The notes beneath the pieces are model-generated. The model was not told where the DNA came from. It made no database searches and saw only the letters and a list, made by a program, of their open reading frames with translations. A stretch of 64,000 nt of DNA from Alphaproteobacteria bacterium (GTDB lineage Bacteria; Myxococcota_A; UBA796; UBA2385), in assembly GCA_020632755.1 (NCBI GenBank), contig JACKEY010000020.1, forward strand, positions 1-64,000, read 5' to 3'. This document shows positions 1 through 7,875 of the stretch, piece after piece. Each line of letters starts with the position of its first letter. Positions within the stretch are counted from its first letter, which is position 1. Made by a program: the position numbers and the translations under genes.

Positions 1-473
1 AGCTCGACCGGGCCCTTGTCGTAGCGGGCGCTGGCCCCGACCGTCTCGAAGAAGATCTGGGCGGGGCGGAAGTCGTACAGACCCAGGTCGCCGAAGTAGT
101 ACTCGAGTGTGCCGAACTGCCAGACGACGTCGTCGATCAGCACGTTCCCGGCCTGGATGTAGGCCTGCGACAGGCGGTAGTCGGCCAACGTGCCGTTGCC
201 GGCGTCGCTGTTGCCCACGCTGCCGCCTTCGACGCGCATGTGCACGCTGGTCCACGGCGCGTTCGTGCCGGGGGTCTGTTCGAGCACGTCCAGCCGCAGA
301 TCCAGCGTCGCGTACGGACCCTCGTTCAGCAGGCGACCGTACAGGTTCCAGTAGCCCAGCCGCCCGCTGCCCCCCTGGAAGTCCGGCCGGGTCATCACCC
401 GCAGGTAGCCACCGGCGTCCGCGCGCACGGCCTGTGCGGGGGAGGAGGCGAGGGCGAGGGCGAGCAGCAGCAT
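1..473 (-). CDS. Exported outer-membrane-like protein, N-terminal part (truncated by window edge)
   Basis: An open reading frame on the minus strand starts at the ATG at 473 and runs off the window edge, leaving about 157 residues. It opens with a signal peptide (MLLLALALASSPAQA). Next come alternating polar and aromatic stretches such as GYLRVMTRPDF, GYWNLYGRLLN and VHMRVEGGSV, then a region rich in Tyr and Phe. That pattern fits an outer-membrane beta-barrel or a porin-like envelope protein, but I recognise no specific family. The function is inferred only from export and beta-strand-like periodicity. The C-terminal half, where a barrel would be diagnosed, is missing. The next gene is divergent, about 80 bp away. 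Confidence 0.6.
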   Translation of the reverse strand, partial: MLLLALALASSPAQAVRADAGGYLRVMTRPDFQGGSGRLGYWNLYGRLLNEGPYATLDLRLDVLEQTPGTNAPWTSVHMRVEGGSVGNSDAGNGTLADYRLSQAYIQAGNVLIDDVVWQFGTLEYYFGDLGLYDFRPAQIFFETVGASARYDKGPVE

Positions 474-554
474 GGGACCGGGGCGTCGGCGAGGAGCCCG
501 CAGCCTATCGCGGAGGAGGTGGTAGCGTGGCGGGACTCGTTGCAGGGGTCGCTG

Positions 555-1655
555 ATGTCCGATGTGCAGCCTTCGCTCCGCCCGTGGTCCGTCCGGGCGT
601 GGGCAGGGGTGTGGCTGGCGGTCGGGGCGATCCTCGGGCCGGTCGCGCTCTTCTTCGGCACGATGACCCTGTCGACCGTCCTCGCCGTGGTGCGCCCCTC
701 GGCCTTCGACGAGGCCCTCGTCGTGGACGCGGACACGCAGGCGCCGGGACGCATCGACGAAGCCGTCGACCCCTTCGCCGAGTGGGCGGTGCGTGTGCAC
801 CCCGACGACTGGGCCGCCATGGACCCGGCGGCCCGCCACGATGCCCTGTCGACGCTGGACATCGCGGTGGGCAGCCAACGCGTGGGCCCCGGGTCGGGCT
901 GGCGGGACGCCTCCGACGGCGAGGACGACATGCCGCCCGTGCGGCCGATCGGCCTCGCCGGCAGTCGGTCGACACTGACCGTCTTCGCCCCCGAGGGCGT
1001 GCGAGTGCAGGCCCTGCCTCGCCGGATGCAGCCCTTCTGGCTCAGCGGGCTGTTCGGCCTGGTGTTCGACGCCTGCGTCGATCTCGTGCTGGTGTTCCCC
1101 CCGCTCGGGGTCTTGATGGGCGCGGCGTGGCTGGCGGTGTTCCCCGTCGGCTGGGTGCCGCGCGCCCGGGCAGCCGCGGGTGCCGGCGACGCTGCGCCGC
1201 GGCCGCCCCCTCGTCGCCAGGGCTGGCGGGACGACGTCCCGGCGCCGATGCGAAGGCGACACTTCAAGGCGGCGGTGCTCGCGGCCGTGGGCGCCGCCGT
1301 GGCGGCCACCACCTACGGTCCCAGCCTGGTCTTCGGGATGCTGCTGCCCGCGGTCCTCTGGCTCGACGACCCCGAGCTCCGGGCCGTCGTCCTGCCGTTG
1401 GCGGCCTTCCTGTTCGTGGCACAGGTCATCGGGTTCGGCCTGATCGTCGAGGGGTGCTACCTGGCGCGGCCGGCGGTCCATGCCCCGCGGGGGCGGAGCC
1501 ACTACGCCGGCGCCGTCGCCATGCTGATCGCCGCGGGCATGGCGGTGCTGAACGTGGGGACCTCGGTCGTCAGCCTGCCCTTTCTCGCGTGGTCGGAGTC
1601 GGACCCGCCCGCAGAGGTCGGCTCGCCTCCTGCCGCCCCTCCCCCGCCCGGGTGA
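555..1655 (+). CDS. Polytopic membrane protein of unknown function
   Basis: This 366-residue protein has about five or six hydrophobic segments. The first lies near residues 14-40 (WLAVGAILGPVALFFG), one pair lies in the middle around residues 160-200, and three lie toward the C-terminus. A soluble loop of about 110 residues, rich in Asp and Arg, separates the first segment from the rest, and the protein ends in a Pro-rich tail. The ATG at 555 follows a G-rich stretch. A GTG at 519 is an alternative start that would add 12 residues. I do not recognise a family. It is followed 55 bp later by another small membrane protein on the same strand. Confidence 0.65.
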   Translation: MSDVQPSLRPWSVRAWAGVWLAVGAILGPVALFFGTMTLSTVLAVVRPSAFDEALVVDADTQAPGRIDEAVDPFAEWAVRVHPDDWAAMDPAARHDALSTLDIAVGSQRVGPGSGWRDASDGEDDMPPVRPIGLAGSRSTLTVFAPEGVRVQALPRRMQPFWLSGLFGLVFDACVDLVLVFPPLGVLMGAAWLAVFPVGWVPRARAAAGAGDAAPRPPPRRQGWRDDVPAPMRRRHFKAAVLAAVGAAVAATTYGPSLVFGMLLPAVLWLDDPELRAVVLPLAAFLFVAQVIGFGLIVEGCYLARPAVHAPRGRSHYAGAVAMLIAAGMAVLNVGTSVVSLPFLAWSESDPPAEVGSPPAAPPPPG

Positions 1656-1710
1656 CCCTCCGCGTGCAGGCCGGCGTCGCGGGCCGCTCGGCACCGGATA
1701 GCTGCCCCGC

Positions 1711-2247
1711 ATGTTCACCCGCGCCCGCGTGGGCTGGTTCTGCCTGGTCCTGACCCTCATCTGCGCCCTGCTGGGCGCCGGGCTGTTCGTGGCCGGGGGT
1801 GGCGCTGCGATCAAGGGGGCGCTCGACACCCGCCGGACCCGCTGGACCTCGCCCTCGACCCTGTCCATGGACCTGGACGCGGGCAAGTGGGACGTCGCCC
1901 AGGAAGTCGTCGGCGTCGGCGTGGTGCCACCCTTGCCGCCCGACCTGGTGCTGCAGGTCCGGGGTCCCGGCGGGGCCGACGTGCCGGTCCGGCCGCCCTG
2001 GGGCAGCAGCAACTACAACGTCGGCAGCGTGGCCGGCGAGGTGCGCTTCGTCTTCGTGGTCCCCCAGGACGGTCGCTACGATCTGGTCGCCAGCGGCGGA
2101 TCCGGCACCCGCCTGGCCGTGGGCCGGACCCCGCTGCCGATGTTCGGCGGCTCGATCCTGCTCATCGGGCTGTCGATCGCCCTGTTCTCGGCGGTGCCGA
2201 CCCTGGGCATCATCGGGCTGGTGCTGGTGCTGGTGAGCAAGCGTTGA
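1711..2247 (+). CDS. Small membrane protein with extracytoplasmic domain
   Basis: The 178-residue product has one hydrophobic segment at each end: residues about 10-32 (CLVLTLICALLGAGLFVAGG) and about 150-176 (SILLIGLSIALFSAVPTLGIIGLVLVLV), with a final SKR. About 115 residues of soluble, beta-rich sequence lie between them, including the Gly/Ser-rich stretch RYDLVASGGSGT that resembles a jelly-roll edge. The middle domain most likely sits outside the membrane. No family is recognised. The sequence TAGCT about 20 bp before the ATG could be part of a minus-10 element, but this is weak. It shares its direction with the membrane protein upstream and may be co-transcribed with it. Confidence 0.6.
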   Translation: MFTRARVGWFCLVLTLICALLGAGLFVAGGGAAIKGALDTRRTRWTSPSTLSMDLDAGKWDVAQEVVGVGVVPPLPPDLVLQVRGPGGADVPVRPPWGSSNYNVGSVAGEVRFVFVVPQDGRYDLVASGGSGTRLAVGRTPLPMFGGSILLIGLSIALFSAVPTLGIIGLVLVLVSKR

Positions 2248-2318
2248 GGGAGGGGGCGCGGGGGGTGGTGGCGCCGCGCAGTACCGCGGCCGTCGCGCAG
2301 ACGGACGCCTGCCCCTGG

Positions 2319-3110
2319 TCACCGCGGCGTCACCACCATGCTCTGGGCGCTGCGCCCGAACACCCCGGCGGCGTCGCGCAGCCGGCTCTCGGCCAGCCCG
2401 GCGCCGTCGGGCCCGGCTTCGCTGCGGATGTCGAAGCCCAGCCACCCGTCGGGGGCCGGGGCGCGCAGGAAGTACAGGGTCAGGTCGGGATTGACGAAGG
2501 TGTGGGTCGTCGGCGAGACCGGCGGGCACATGCCGCTCTGGGCGTCGGCGACGATGACCACGCGGGCGTGGGCGCCGGTGGGCCGACCGGCGACCAGCGG
2601 CACCCGCGGGCGGCCCCAGACGGACACCCGGGGGGCGGGCCAGGTGCCGGCCGCGTAGCGCAGCTGGACCGCCTGGTGGTAGCCGACCTCGTGGTCGAAG
2701 AAGGTGAAGGTGTAGTCGTCGAGCGCGTCCGGGTCTGTCCAGGCCGGCTCGGCCAGCACCGGTGCCGCGACCGGCGCGCGCAGGATCCGCAGCCCCTGCG
2801 CCACCGCGAGCTGCGTGTCGCCGTGGCACAGCACGGCGGACAGGCGCTGGACGGTGCGGCCGGCGCGCTCGGTGTGGACCTGGACGGTCAGCGGGGCGAT
2901 GGGCACCGGACGCAGCAGCTCGATCCACAGACGCGCCAGGACGAAGTCCCCGTCGGGGTTGTCGTGGGTGGACAGTCCCTCGGTCAGCAGGGCCGAGGGC
3001 GGGCCTCCGTGCTGAAAGCGCACGTCCCAGGGACCGCGGGTCAGCGGGGTCGCGACGAAGGTCGAGCCGTCGGGGAGGAAGAAGGCGTCGGCGGAGGAGG
3101 GAGCGGTCAT
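2319..3110 (-). CDS. Acyl-CoA thioesterase-like double-hotdog protein
   Basis: The 263-residue protein carries the signature FQHGGPPSALL near residue 30, typical of TesB/4HBT_3-type thioesterases, where the first hotdog helix packs over the acyl chain. A second hotdog half begins near residue 130 and contains TFVNPDLTLYFLRAP, which matches the family's second-domain pattern. I chose the ATG at 3110. The frame stays open upstream to 3227, but that stretch is Pro/Ala-rich and lacks family resemblance. Family members hydrolyse acyl-CoA esters. The substrate here cannot be told from sequence, and neighbours give no pathway context. It is divergent from the lipoprotein gene at 3239. Confidence 0.72.
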   Translation of the reverse strand: MTAPSSADAFFLPDGSTFVATPLTRGPWDVRFQHGGPPSALLTEGLSTHDNPDGDFVLARLWIELLRPVPIAPLTVQVHTERAGRTVQRLSAVLCHGDTQLAVAQGLRILRAPVAAPVLAEPAWTDPDALDDYTFTFFDHEVGYHQAVQLRYAAGTWPAPRVSVWGRPRVPLVAGRPTGAHARVVIVADAQSGMCPPVSPTTHTFVNPDLTLYFLRAPAPDGWLGFDIRSEAGPDGAGLAESRLRDAAGVFGRSAQSMVVTPR

Positions 3111-3238
3111 GCCGTCGGTGTAGCGCGCGGACGTCCTCGCCGGACCGGCCGCGGGCGAGACCGCGGGATAGCCCTCGCGGCCCGCGCCTCCTCCCGTCGA
3201 AGTGGCCGGTTGTTCCTCCCCTCGCACCCGAGACTCCC

Positions 3239-3667
3239 ATGCGCCTGATCCTCCCCGTCCTCGCCCTCCTCGCCGGCTGCGGCAACAGCTTCCAGGGCGA
3301 CTACAGCCTGACCGCCTTCGACGCCGACGAGAGCGACGACCAGGTCGTCTTCGACGGCGAGACCGGCACCCTCTCCGTCGACGCCGACGGCGCCGGCACG
3401 CTCAGCGTCGAGCTGCCCCCCGCCGACGGCGGCGACAGCTGGATGCTGACCTGCGCCTTCACCGTGCCGGCCGAAGAGCAGACCAACTTCGACCCCGGCT
3501 GCCAGGTCGACCTGCCCGACGGCCACGGCAGCCTGGAAGCCGGCACCCACGACGTCGCCGGCACCGCCTTCATGAACACCACCATGGACGGTGCGAACAC
3601 CAACTTCCGCCTGACCCCGGACAGCGAGGACCTGTGGTCGCTGTCGGGCTTCTACCGCTTCGAGTAG
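3239..3667 (+). CDS. Small lipoprotein of unknown function
   Basis: The 142-residue product starts MRLILPVLALLAGCGNS, a clean type II signal with lipobox LAGC and Cys14 as the lipidation site. The mature part is acidic and beta-rich, with repeats of Asp-Gly and Gly-Thr-Leu-Ser, two further Cys residues and a final FYRFE. No family is recognised. It should sit in the inner or outer membrane facing the periplasm or outside. The residue after the lipid Cys is Gly rather than Asp. It converges on the 31-bp repeat array that begins right after its stop codon. Confidence 0.68.
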   Translation: MRLILPVLALLAGCGNSFQGDYSLTAFDADESDDQVVFDGETGTLSVDADGAGTLSVELPPADGGDSWMLTCAFTVPAEEQTNFDPGCQVDLPDGHGSLEAGTHDVAGTAFMNTTMDGANTNFRLTPDSEDLWSLSGFYRFE

Positions 3668-3673
3668 TCGCAG

Positions 3674-3792
3674 GCGGCCGCCCCGGCGGCACCGTGACGC
3701 CTGGCTGGGAACCCCCGCGGCAGCTTGACTGCGCGGGGGGATACCCGGCGGCAGCGTGACAGCGCGGGGGGATACCCGGCGGCAGCGTGACG
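3674..3792 (+). repeat. Left arm of 31-bp repeat array (two near-identical units plus degenerate units)
   Basis: Two units lie head to tail at 3731-3761 and 3762-3792, each containing GGGGATACCCGGCGGCAGCG followed by TGAC. More degenerate units appear at about 3701-3730 (CCCCGCGGCAGCTTGAC) and 3674-3700. The period is 31 bp, so no reading frame is kept from unit to unit. The arm reads in the opposite orientation to the right arm at 3828-3976. Confidence 0.85.
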
Positions 3793-3827
3793 CTGTGTTG
3801 CGATTGTGGTGGGTTCACCGGCCGGGC

Positions 3828-3976
3828 GTCACGGACGGAGCCGGTATCCCCACTCCGCGTCACGGACGGGGCCGGTATCCCCGCACCGCGTCACGGACGG
3901 GGCCGGTATCCCCACTCCGCGTCACGGACGGGGCCGGTATCCCCGCCCGGCGTCACGGACGCGGCCGGTATCCCCA
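3828..3976 (-). repeat. Right arm of 31-bp repeat array (four full units plus a partial fifth)
   Basis: Units begin at 3828, 3859, 3890, 3921 and 3952 with exact 31-bp spacing. Each reads GTCACGGACGGGGCCGGTAT then CCCC and a seven-base variable tail: ACTCCGC, GCACCGC, ACTCCGC, GCCCGGC, with the last copy truncated. The reverse complement (GGGGATACCGGC...GTGAC) matches the left arm, so the two arms are inverted around a 35-bp centre. The stop codon of the minus-strand gene 3922-4665 falls inside this arm. Confidence 0.88.
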
Positions 3977-4665
3977 CAGCGCCGGCGCACGACGCCCAGC
4001 ACGATCAGCCACAAGCCGCCCACGACCGGGGCGCCCTGGCAGCAGGGCAGCTGCTTCTCGAAGCGAACCGCGCGCTCGTCCTCGCCGAGCTGGACCAGCC
4101 GCTCCTCGAGCAGCACACCCTCGACCTCGCCCCGGAACACCCACTCGTGCTCGCCGGCCCAGACCAGGTGGCGGTCGTCGAGGACGCGGACCGCGCCGGA
4201 CGGGGTGACCTCGACCAGGTCGGCGCGGGGCGAGGCGATCGCCGCTGGTTCTCCCCGGATGGTGGTGCCGCTCCAGGGCTCGCCGTACCAGGAGATCTCC
4301 TCCCCCGACCAGTGGGTCGCCACGACCCCGCGGATCTCGCTGCGGCCCCCGGTGTGCACGATCGTGACGCGCTGGCCGTCGTCCAGGTCGACGTCGCCGA
4401 TCGCGGCCCCGGTGAAGCACCCGCCGCCTCCGACGTACAGGGCGGCGCCGGTGTCGCTCCCCGCGTGGGTGCCGTACACCACCATCGCCTCGGCGGCATC
4501 GCCACTGTGCACCCCGCCCTCGGCTCCGCCGGCCTCTCCTCCGCCGGCCTCTCTTCCACTGTCCACCTGCTCGTCGGCCCGCTCCAGCACGACCAGCTCG
4601 CCCTCGAACCACTGGAAGGGCAGGCTGCCCGTGCCGCCGCCACAGCCCACCAGCAGCCAGATCAG
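3922..4665 (-). CDS. Lipoprotein with MYXO-CTERM-like tail, probable CTG start, running into the repeat array
   Basis: The frame encodes a lipoprotein signal, (M)IWLLVGCGGG with lipobox LVGC. An Ala/Gly/Glu-rich linker follows, then about 150 residues of beta-rich domain (for example TIRGEPAAI and VLDDRHLVWAGEHEW). It ends CCQGAPVVGGLWLIVLGVVR and then RRC, which resembles the Cys-helix-Arg MYXO-CTERM pattern. No ATG, GTG or TTG lies in frame close to the lipobox. The best start is a CTG at 4665 whose last bases overlap the TGA stop of the upstream debranching-enzyme gene, suggesting translational coupling. After the Arg cluster, about 19 more residues are encoded by the 31-bp repeats, so the original stop may have been lost. 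Function is unknown. Confidence 0.6.
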   Translation of the reverse strand: MIWLLVGCGGGTGSLPFQWFEGELVVLERADEQVDSGREAGGGEAGGAEGGVHSGDAAEAMVVYGTHAGSDTGAALYVGGGGCFTGAAIGDVDLDDGQRVTIVHTGGRSEIRGVVATHWSGEEISWYGEPWSGTTIRGEPAAIASPRADLVEVTPSGAVRVLDDRHLVWAGEHEWVFRGEVEGVLLEERLVQLGEDERAVRFEKQLPCCQGAPVVGGLWLIVLGVVRRRCGDTGRVRDAGRGYRPRP

Positions 4666-7100
4666 CGCTGCTCCACGATCACGATGCTGCTGCCCTTGAC
4701 CGTGTAGGTCGTGCCCACCGTGTCCTGCGCGTCGGGCGTGACGTTGCGGCTCAGGGTCGGGTCGGCGTCGGGGTTGTCGCTGAACCAGCCGTCGGACTCG
4801 TTGGGGTCGCCCGGCAGGTCGTAGTAGCGCTGCGTGTCGACCACGACGGCCCACTGGCGTCCGCCGGGCAGGGTGAAGGTGGTGTCGTCGCGGTTCATGT
4901 TGATGAGCACGGCGAGCTCGGGGCCGTAGTCGCCGCCGCCGTCGTCGTAGTAGTGCACCATGATGGCACGGCCCGACCAGTCGGCGTCCTGCATCTCGCC
5001 GTTGTCGGCGGTCTTCCACGAGAAGGGCATGCCGCCGCCGTACTCGCTCGGGGCGAAGGCGTAGGCGTGGTCCAGGCGGAACCGGGTCATGTTCCGGACG
5101 AAGTCGTGCATCCGGTAGCGGTTCTTGTTGAAGGTGCTCTGCCACTCGCCCCAGCGGAACCAGTTCCACTCGTTGTCGGCCCAGGTGCTGTAGGCGTTGT
5201 TGTTGCCGTACTGGGTCCGCATCCACTCGTCGCCGCCGTAGATGAGCGGTGTGCCGTGGCTGATCATGAGCGCGGTGAACAGGTTGCGCATCATCTGGCG
5301 CTTCACGGCTTCGCCTTCGTCGCCGTAGGTCTCGCTCCAGTTGCGGCTGCGGTTGTGGTCCTCGCCACTGTCGTCGTCGCACCAGGCGCTGGTGGGGTCG
5401 TCGCAGCAGATGGGGTTGAGCAGCCCACAGCCGTTCTGCTTCTCGCTGTACGACATCAGGTCGTACATGGTGAAGCCGTCGTGCACGGTGACCAGGTTGA
5501 TGGAGTGGGTCGGCTTGCGACCGTTCCACGCGTACAGATCGTAGGACCCGGTCATGACGGCACCGCCGTCCAGGCCGTCCACACTGTTCAGGGCCCAGCC
5601 GTCGTCGTTGACGAAGGACCGCCACCAGTCGCGGAAGTGGGCGTTCCACTCGCCCCAGCCGTAGCCGTCGACGTCGCTGCTGTTGGGGAAGCCGCCGATG
5701 CCCGGCCCGCTGCCCGCCGCGGTCCACGGCTCGGCCACGATGCGGATGTTGCGTTCCTGCATGGTCGGATGATCGATGATCTGCTGCAGGACGGTCTCGG
5801 CCGGGTCCACCCAGTCGTTGTAGTCCAGGTCGGGCTCGCCCAGGATGCCGGCCAGGTCGAAGCGGAAGCCGTCGACGTGCAGCTCTTCGACCATGAACAG
5901 CAGGCTGTCCATGATCAGGTGTTCCATCGGCGTGTTGTTCGGCCGGGTCTGGTTGCCGACGCCCGTGTTGTTCCAGTAGGTCTGTCCATCCGGCGACAGG
6001 GCGTACCAGGACCAGTTGTCCAGGCCGCGCATGTTGTAGATGCCGGCGACTTCCTTGGGGTCGAAGTTCACCTCGTAGGCGTCGGAGAACTCCTCGAAGA
6101 ACAGCTTCTCCCGCCACAGGCCGCCCTCGCCCGTGTGGTTGTAGACGACGTCGATCACGACCTCGATCTCGTACTGGTGGAGCTGGTCCACCATCCACTT
6201 GAACTCGTCGATGACCTCGCGCGGGTCGCCGTCGGTCTGCCACGCGGCCGAGTAGCCGAGCTCGGGCGCGAAGAAGGAGATGTTGTTGTAGCCCCAGTAG
6301 CCGCCGTCGTCGGGCTTCTCGTGGATGGGCAGCAGCTCGAGGCTGGTGATGCCCAGATCGGCCAGGTAGGGCGCCATCTCGCCGATGCCGCGGAAGGTGC
6401 CCGGGTGGTCGACCCCGCTGGCGGGGTTGGCGGTCAGGCCCTTGGGGTGGACCTCGTAGTAGATGACCTCGTTGTCCTGCCAGACGTCGCCGGCGCGCCG
6501 GCGGGCCTGCCAGGCCTCTTCGTTGCCGGACCACTCGTAGTCGCTCTGCACGATCACGGACTTGGGGCTGGCGGCGTAGGACAGCTTGTAGCGGTGGGGC
6601 CCGCTGGCGCTGCTGCCCTTGCTCCAGTCGAACTCGCGGTGCACGGCGCGGCCCCAAGGGTCGGTGAGCAGCTTGTTGGGGTTGAACCGGTTGCCCTGGG
6701 CGTCGACGTCGGCCAGGAAGCCCTCGGTGGACCCGGGGAACCACGCTTCGCTGTAGGGCCAGTTGGGTCCGAAGGCCCGGTAGCCGTAGTGGGTGCCGAC
6801 GCCGATGCCCTCGACGAACACGTTCCAGACGTCGCCTTCGCGGGTCATCGGGAACTCGCGGGTCGGCAGATCGCTCTCGGGATCCTCGAAGATCAGCAGG
6901 TCGATGCGCTCGGCCCGGGCGCTGAAGGTGGCGAAGTTGACGCCGCCGTCGACCATGGTCGGCCCCATGTGGTCCAGGGCCGCGATGTCGTCCCAGCTGT
7001 AGCTGGGCGCCTTTTCCTGGGACGCGTACAGGCGGGCGTACTGCTCGCTCGCGCAGCCGGTGGCGCCGAGCAGGAGGGCCAGGGCGAGGGACGGGCGCAC
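4662..7100 (-). CDS. Exported glycogen-debranching/isoamylase-type GH13 glycoside hydrolase (lipoprotein)
   Basis: The 812-residue protein starts with a type II signal (LLLGATGCAS, Cys16). An N-terminal CBM48-like domain (about residues 45-150) carries VNFATFSARAERIDLLIFED. A GH13 barrel follows, with EVHPKGLT, VIDVVYNHT, GFRFDLAG holding the likely nucleophile Asp415, RIVAEPW holding the acid Glu457, and VTVHDGF holding Asp541. The set matches the GlgX/TreX/isoamylase branch, which cleaves alpha-1,6 branch points. GlgX proteins are normally cytoplasmic, whereas this one is lipid-anchored, so extracellular or periplasmic glycogen or starch breakdown is inferred. An insert with several Cys (near NGCGLLNPICCDD) could form disulfides. 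The downstream lipoprotein overlaps its stop codon and may be co-expressed. Confidence 0.9.
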   Translation of the reverse strand: MRPSLALALLLGATGCASEQYARLYASQEKAPSYSWDDIAALDHMGPTMVDGGVNFATFSARAERIDLLIFEDPESDLPTREFPMTREGDVWNVFVEGIGVGTHYGYRAFGPNWPYSEAWFPGSTEGFLADVDAQGNRFNPNKLLTDPWGRAVHREFDWSKGSSASGPHRYKLSYAASPKSVIVQSDYEWSGNEEAWQARRRAGDVWQDNEVIYYEVHPKGLTANPASGVDHPGTFRGIGEMAPYLADLGITSLELLPIHEKPDDGGYWGYNNISFFAPELGYSAAWQTDGDPREVIDEFKWMVDQLHQYEIEVVIDVVYNHTGEGGLWREKLFFEEFSDAYEVNFDPKEVAGIYNMRGLDNWSWYALSPDGQTYWNNTGVGNQTRPNNTPMEHLIMDSLLFMVEELHVDGFRFDLAGILGEPDLDYNDWVDPAETVLQQIIDHPTMQERNIRIVAEPWTAAGSGPGIGGFPNSSDVDGYGWGEWNAHFRDWWRSFVNDDGWALNSVDGLDGGAVMTGSYDLYAWNGRKPTHSINLVTVHDGFTMYDLMSYSEKQNGCGLLNPICCDDPTSAWCDDDSGEDHNRSRNWSETYGDEGEAVKRQMMRNLFTALMISHGTPLIYGGDEWMRTQYGNNNAYSTWADNEWNWFRWGEWQSTFNKNRYRMHDFVRNMTRFRLDHAYAFAPSEYGGGMPFSWKTADNGEMQDADWSGRAIMVHYYDDGGGDYGPELAVLINMNRDDTTFTLPGGRQWAVVVDTQRYYDLPGDPNESDGWFSDNPDADPTLSRNVTPDAQDTVGTTYTVKGSSIVIVEQR

Positions 7101-7200
7101 GGAGGGCTCCGGGTCGAAGGTCGCATCCTACCCGGTCCCCGAGGCGCCGGGCGCCGTCCTCTCGTTGCCGGATGAAGGTCGTGCCTTTAAGCCCGGTCGC

Positions 7201-7824
7201 ATGAGTGGTTCCCAGGACAAGCCGCTGACCGCACGCGAGCAGCAGCGCCTGGAGACGCGCCGGAAGGTCTACGAGGCCGCGGTCGACGTCTTCAAGCGCG
7301 ACGGCGTGCAGGAGTGCCGCATCGAAGACATTGCGACCCTGGCGGGCGTGAGTCGCGGCACCTTCTACTTCCACTTCCCCACCAAGGACGCCGTGCTGCT
7401 CGAGTTCCTGGGCGAGTCCGAGAGCGACTTCGTCGACGCGGTGGACAGCCTGCCGGGCGACGCGCCGATCGAAGACGTGGTCGGGGTCACGGCCGTCGCC
7501 ATGGCGCGGTCGTGGAGCCAGGCGCCCGACCTGTTCGTCGAAGTCGGCGTGGTCGCCCTGCGCCGCACGGCCGAGAGCCTGGCCAGCCGCGAAGACGCCT
7601 ACGGCATCCGCGAAGCCCTGGCGCGCCGCTTCACGGCCGCCGCCGCCCGGGGCCAACTGTTGCCCCAGGTGCCGCCGCAGTCGCTGGCCGACTTCTTCCT
7701 GGCCAGCTTCTTCGCCGTCGCGATGGGCTGGACCCGCAGCGACGCGGACATGCCGCTCGAAGCGGCGCTGCAGGGCGCGGGCTTCCTGTTCTTGAACGGC
7801 GCGCGCATGCCGGACGCCGAGTAG
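7201..7824 (+). CDS. TetR-family transcriptional regulator
   Basis: The 207-residue product has the TetR DNA-binding domain at about residues 15-65. Helix 1 starts TRRKVYEAAVDVFKRDG, and the helix-turn-helix is IEDIATLAGVSRGTFYFHF followed by PTKDAVL. The C-terminal all-helical ligand-binding domain is unspecific, as usual. I chose the ATG at 7201. The open frame continues upstream to 7060, but that part overlaps the divergent GH13 gene and its promoter and has no TetR similarity. Its target is unknown. The divergent gh13 gene is the closest candidate, since a short 100-bp intergenic region separates the two starts. It converges with the kinase gene. Confidence 0.88.
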   Translation: MSGSQDKPLTAREQQRLETRRKVYEAAVDVFKRDGVQECRIEDIATLAGVSRGTFYFHFPTKDAVLLEFLGESESDFVDAVDSLPGDAPIEDVVGVTAVAMARSWSQAPDLFVEVGVVALRRTAESLASREDAYGIREALARRFTAAAARGQLLPQVPPQSLADFFLASFFAVAMGWTRSDADMPLEAALQGAGFLFLNGARMPDAE

Positions 7825-7875
7825 CGGCACTCCCCGGGGGTGCGGGTGGGGGGCCGGCGGCCGCCCGGGCCCTGC

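Noticed and set aside
3674..3976. CRISPR array, because of regular 31-bp repeats.
   Set aside because: There are no spacers of unique sequence: units abut directly, differ by a short variable tail, and are inverted in two arms. No cas genes are near.
3922..7830. A single 1302-residue minus-strand frame covering the GH13 gene and beyond.
   Set aside because: Only its last part (from 4665 down) is a real gene. The upstream part is antisense or out of frame to the GH13 and TetR genes and is Arg/Ala-rich.
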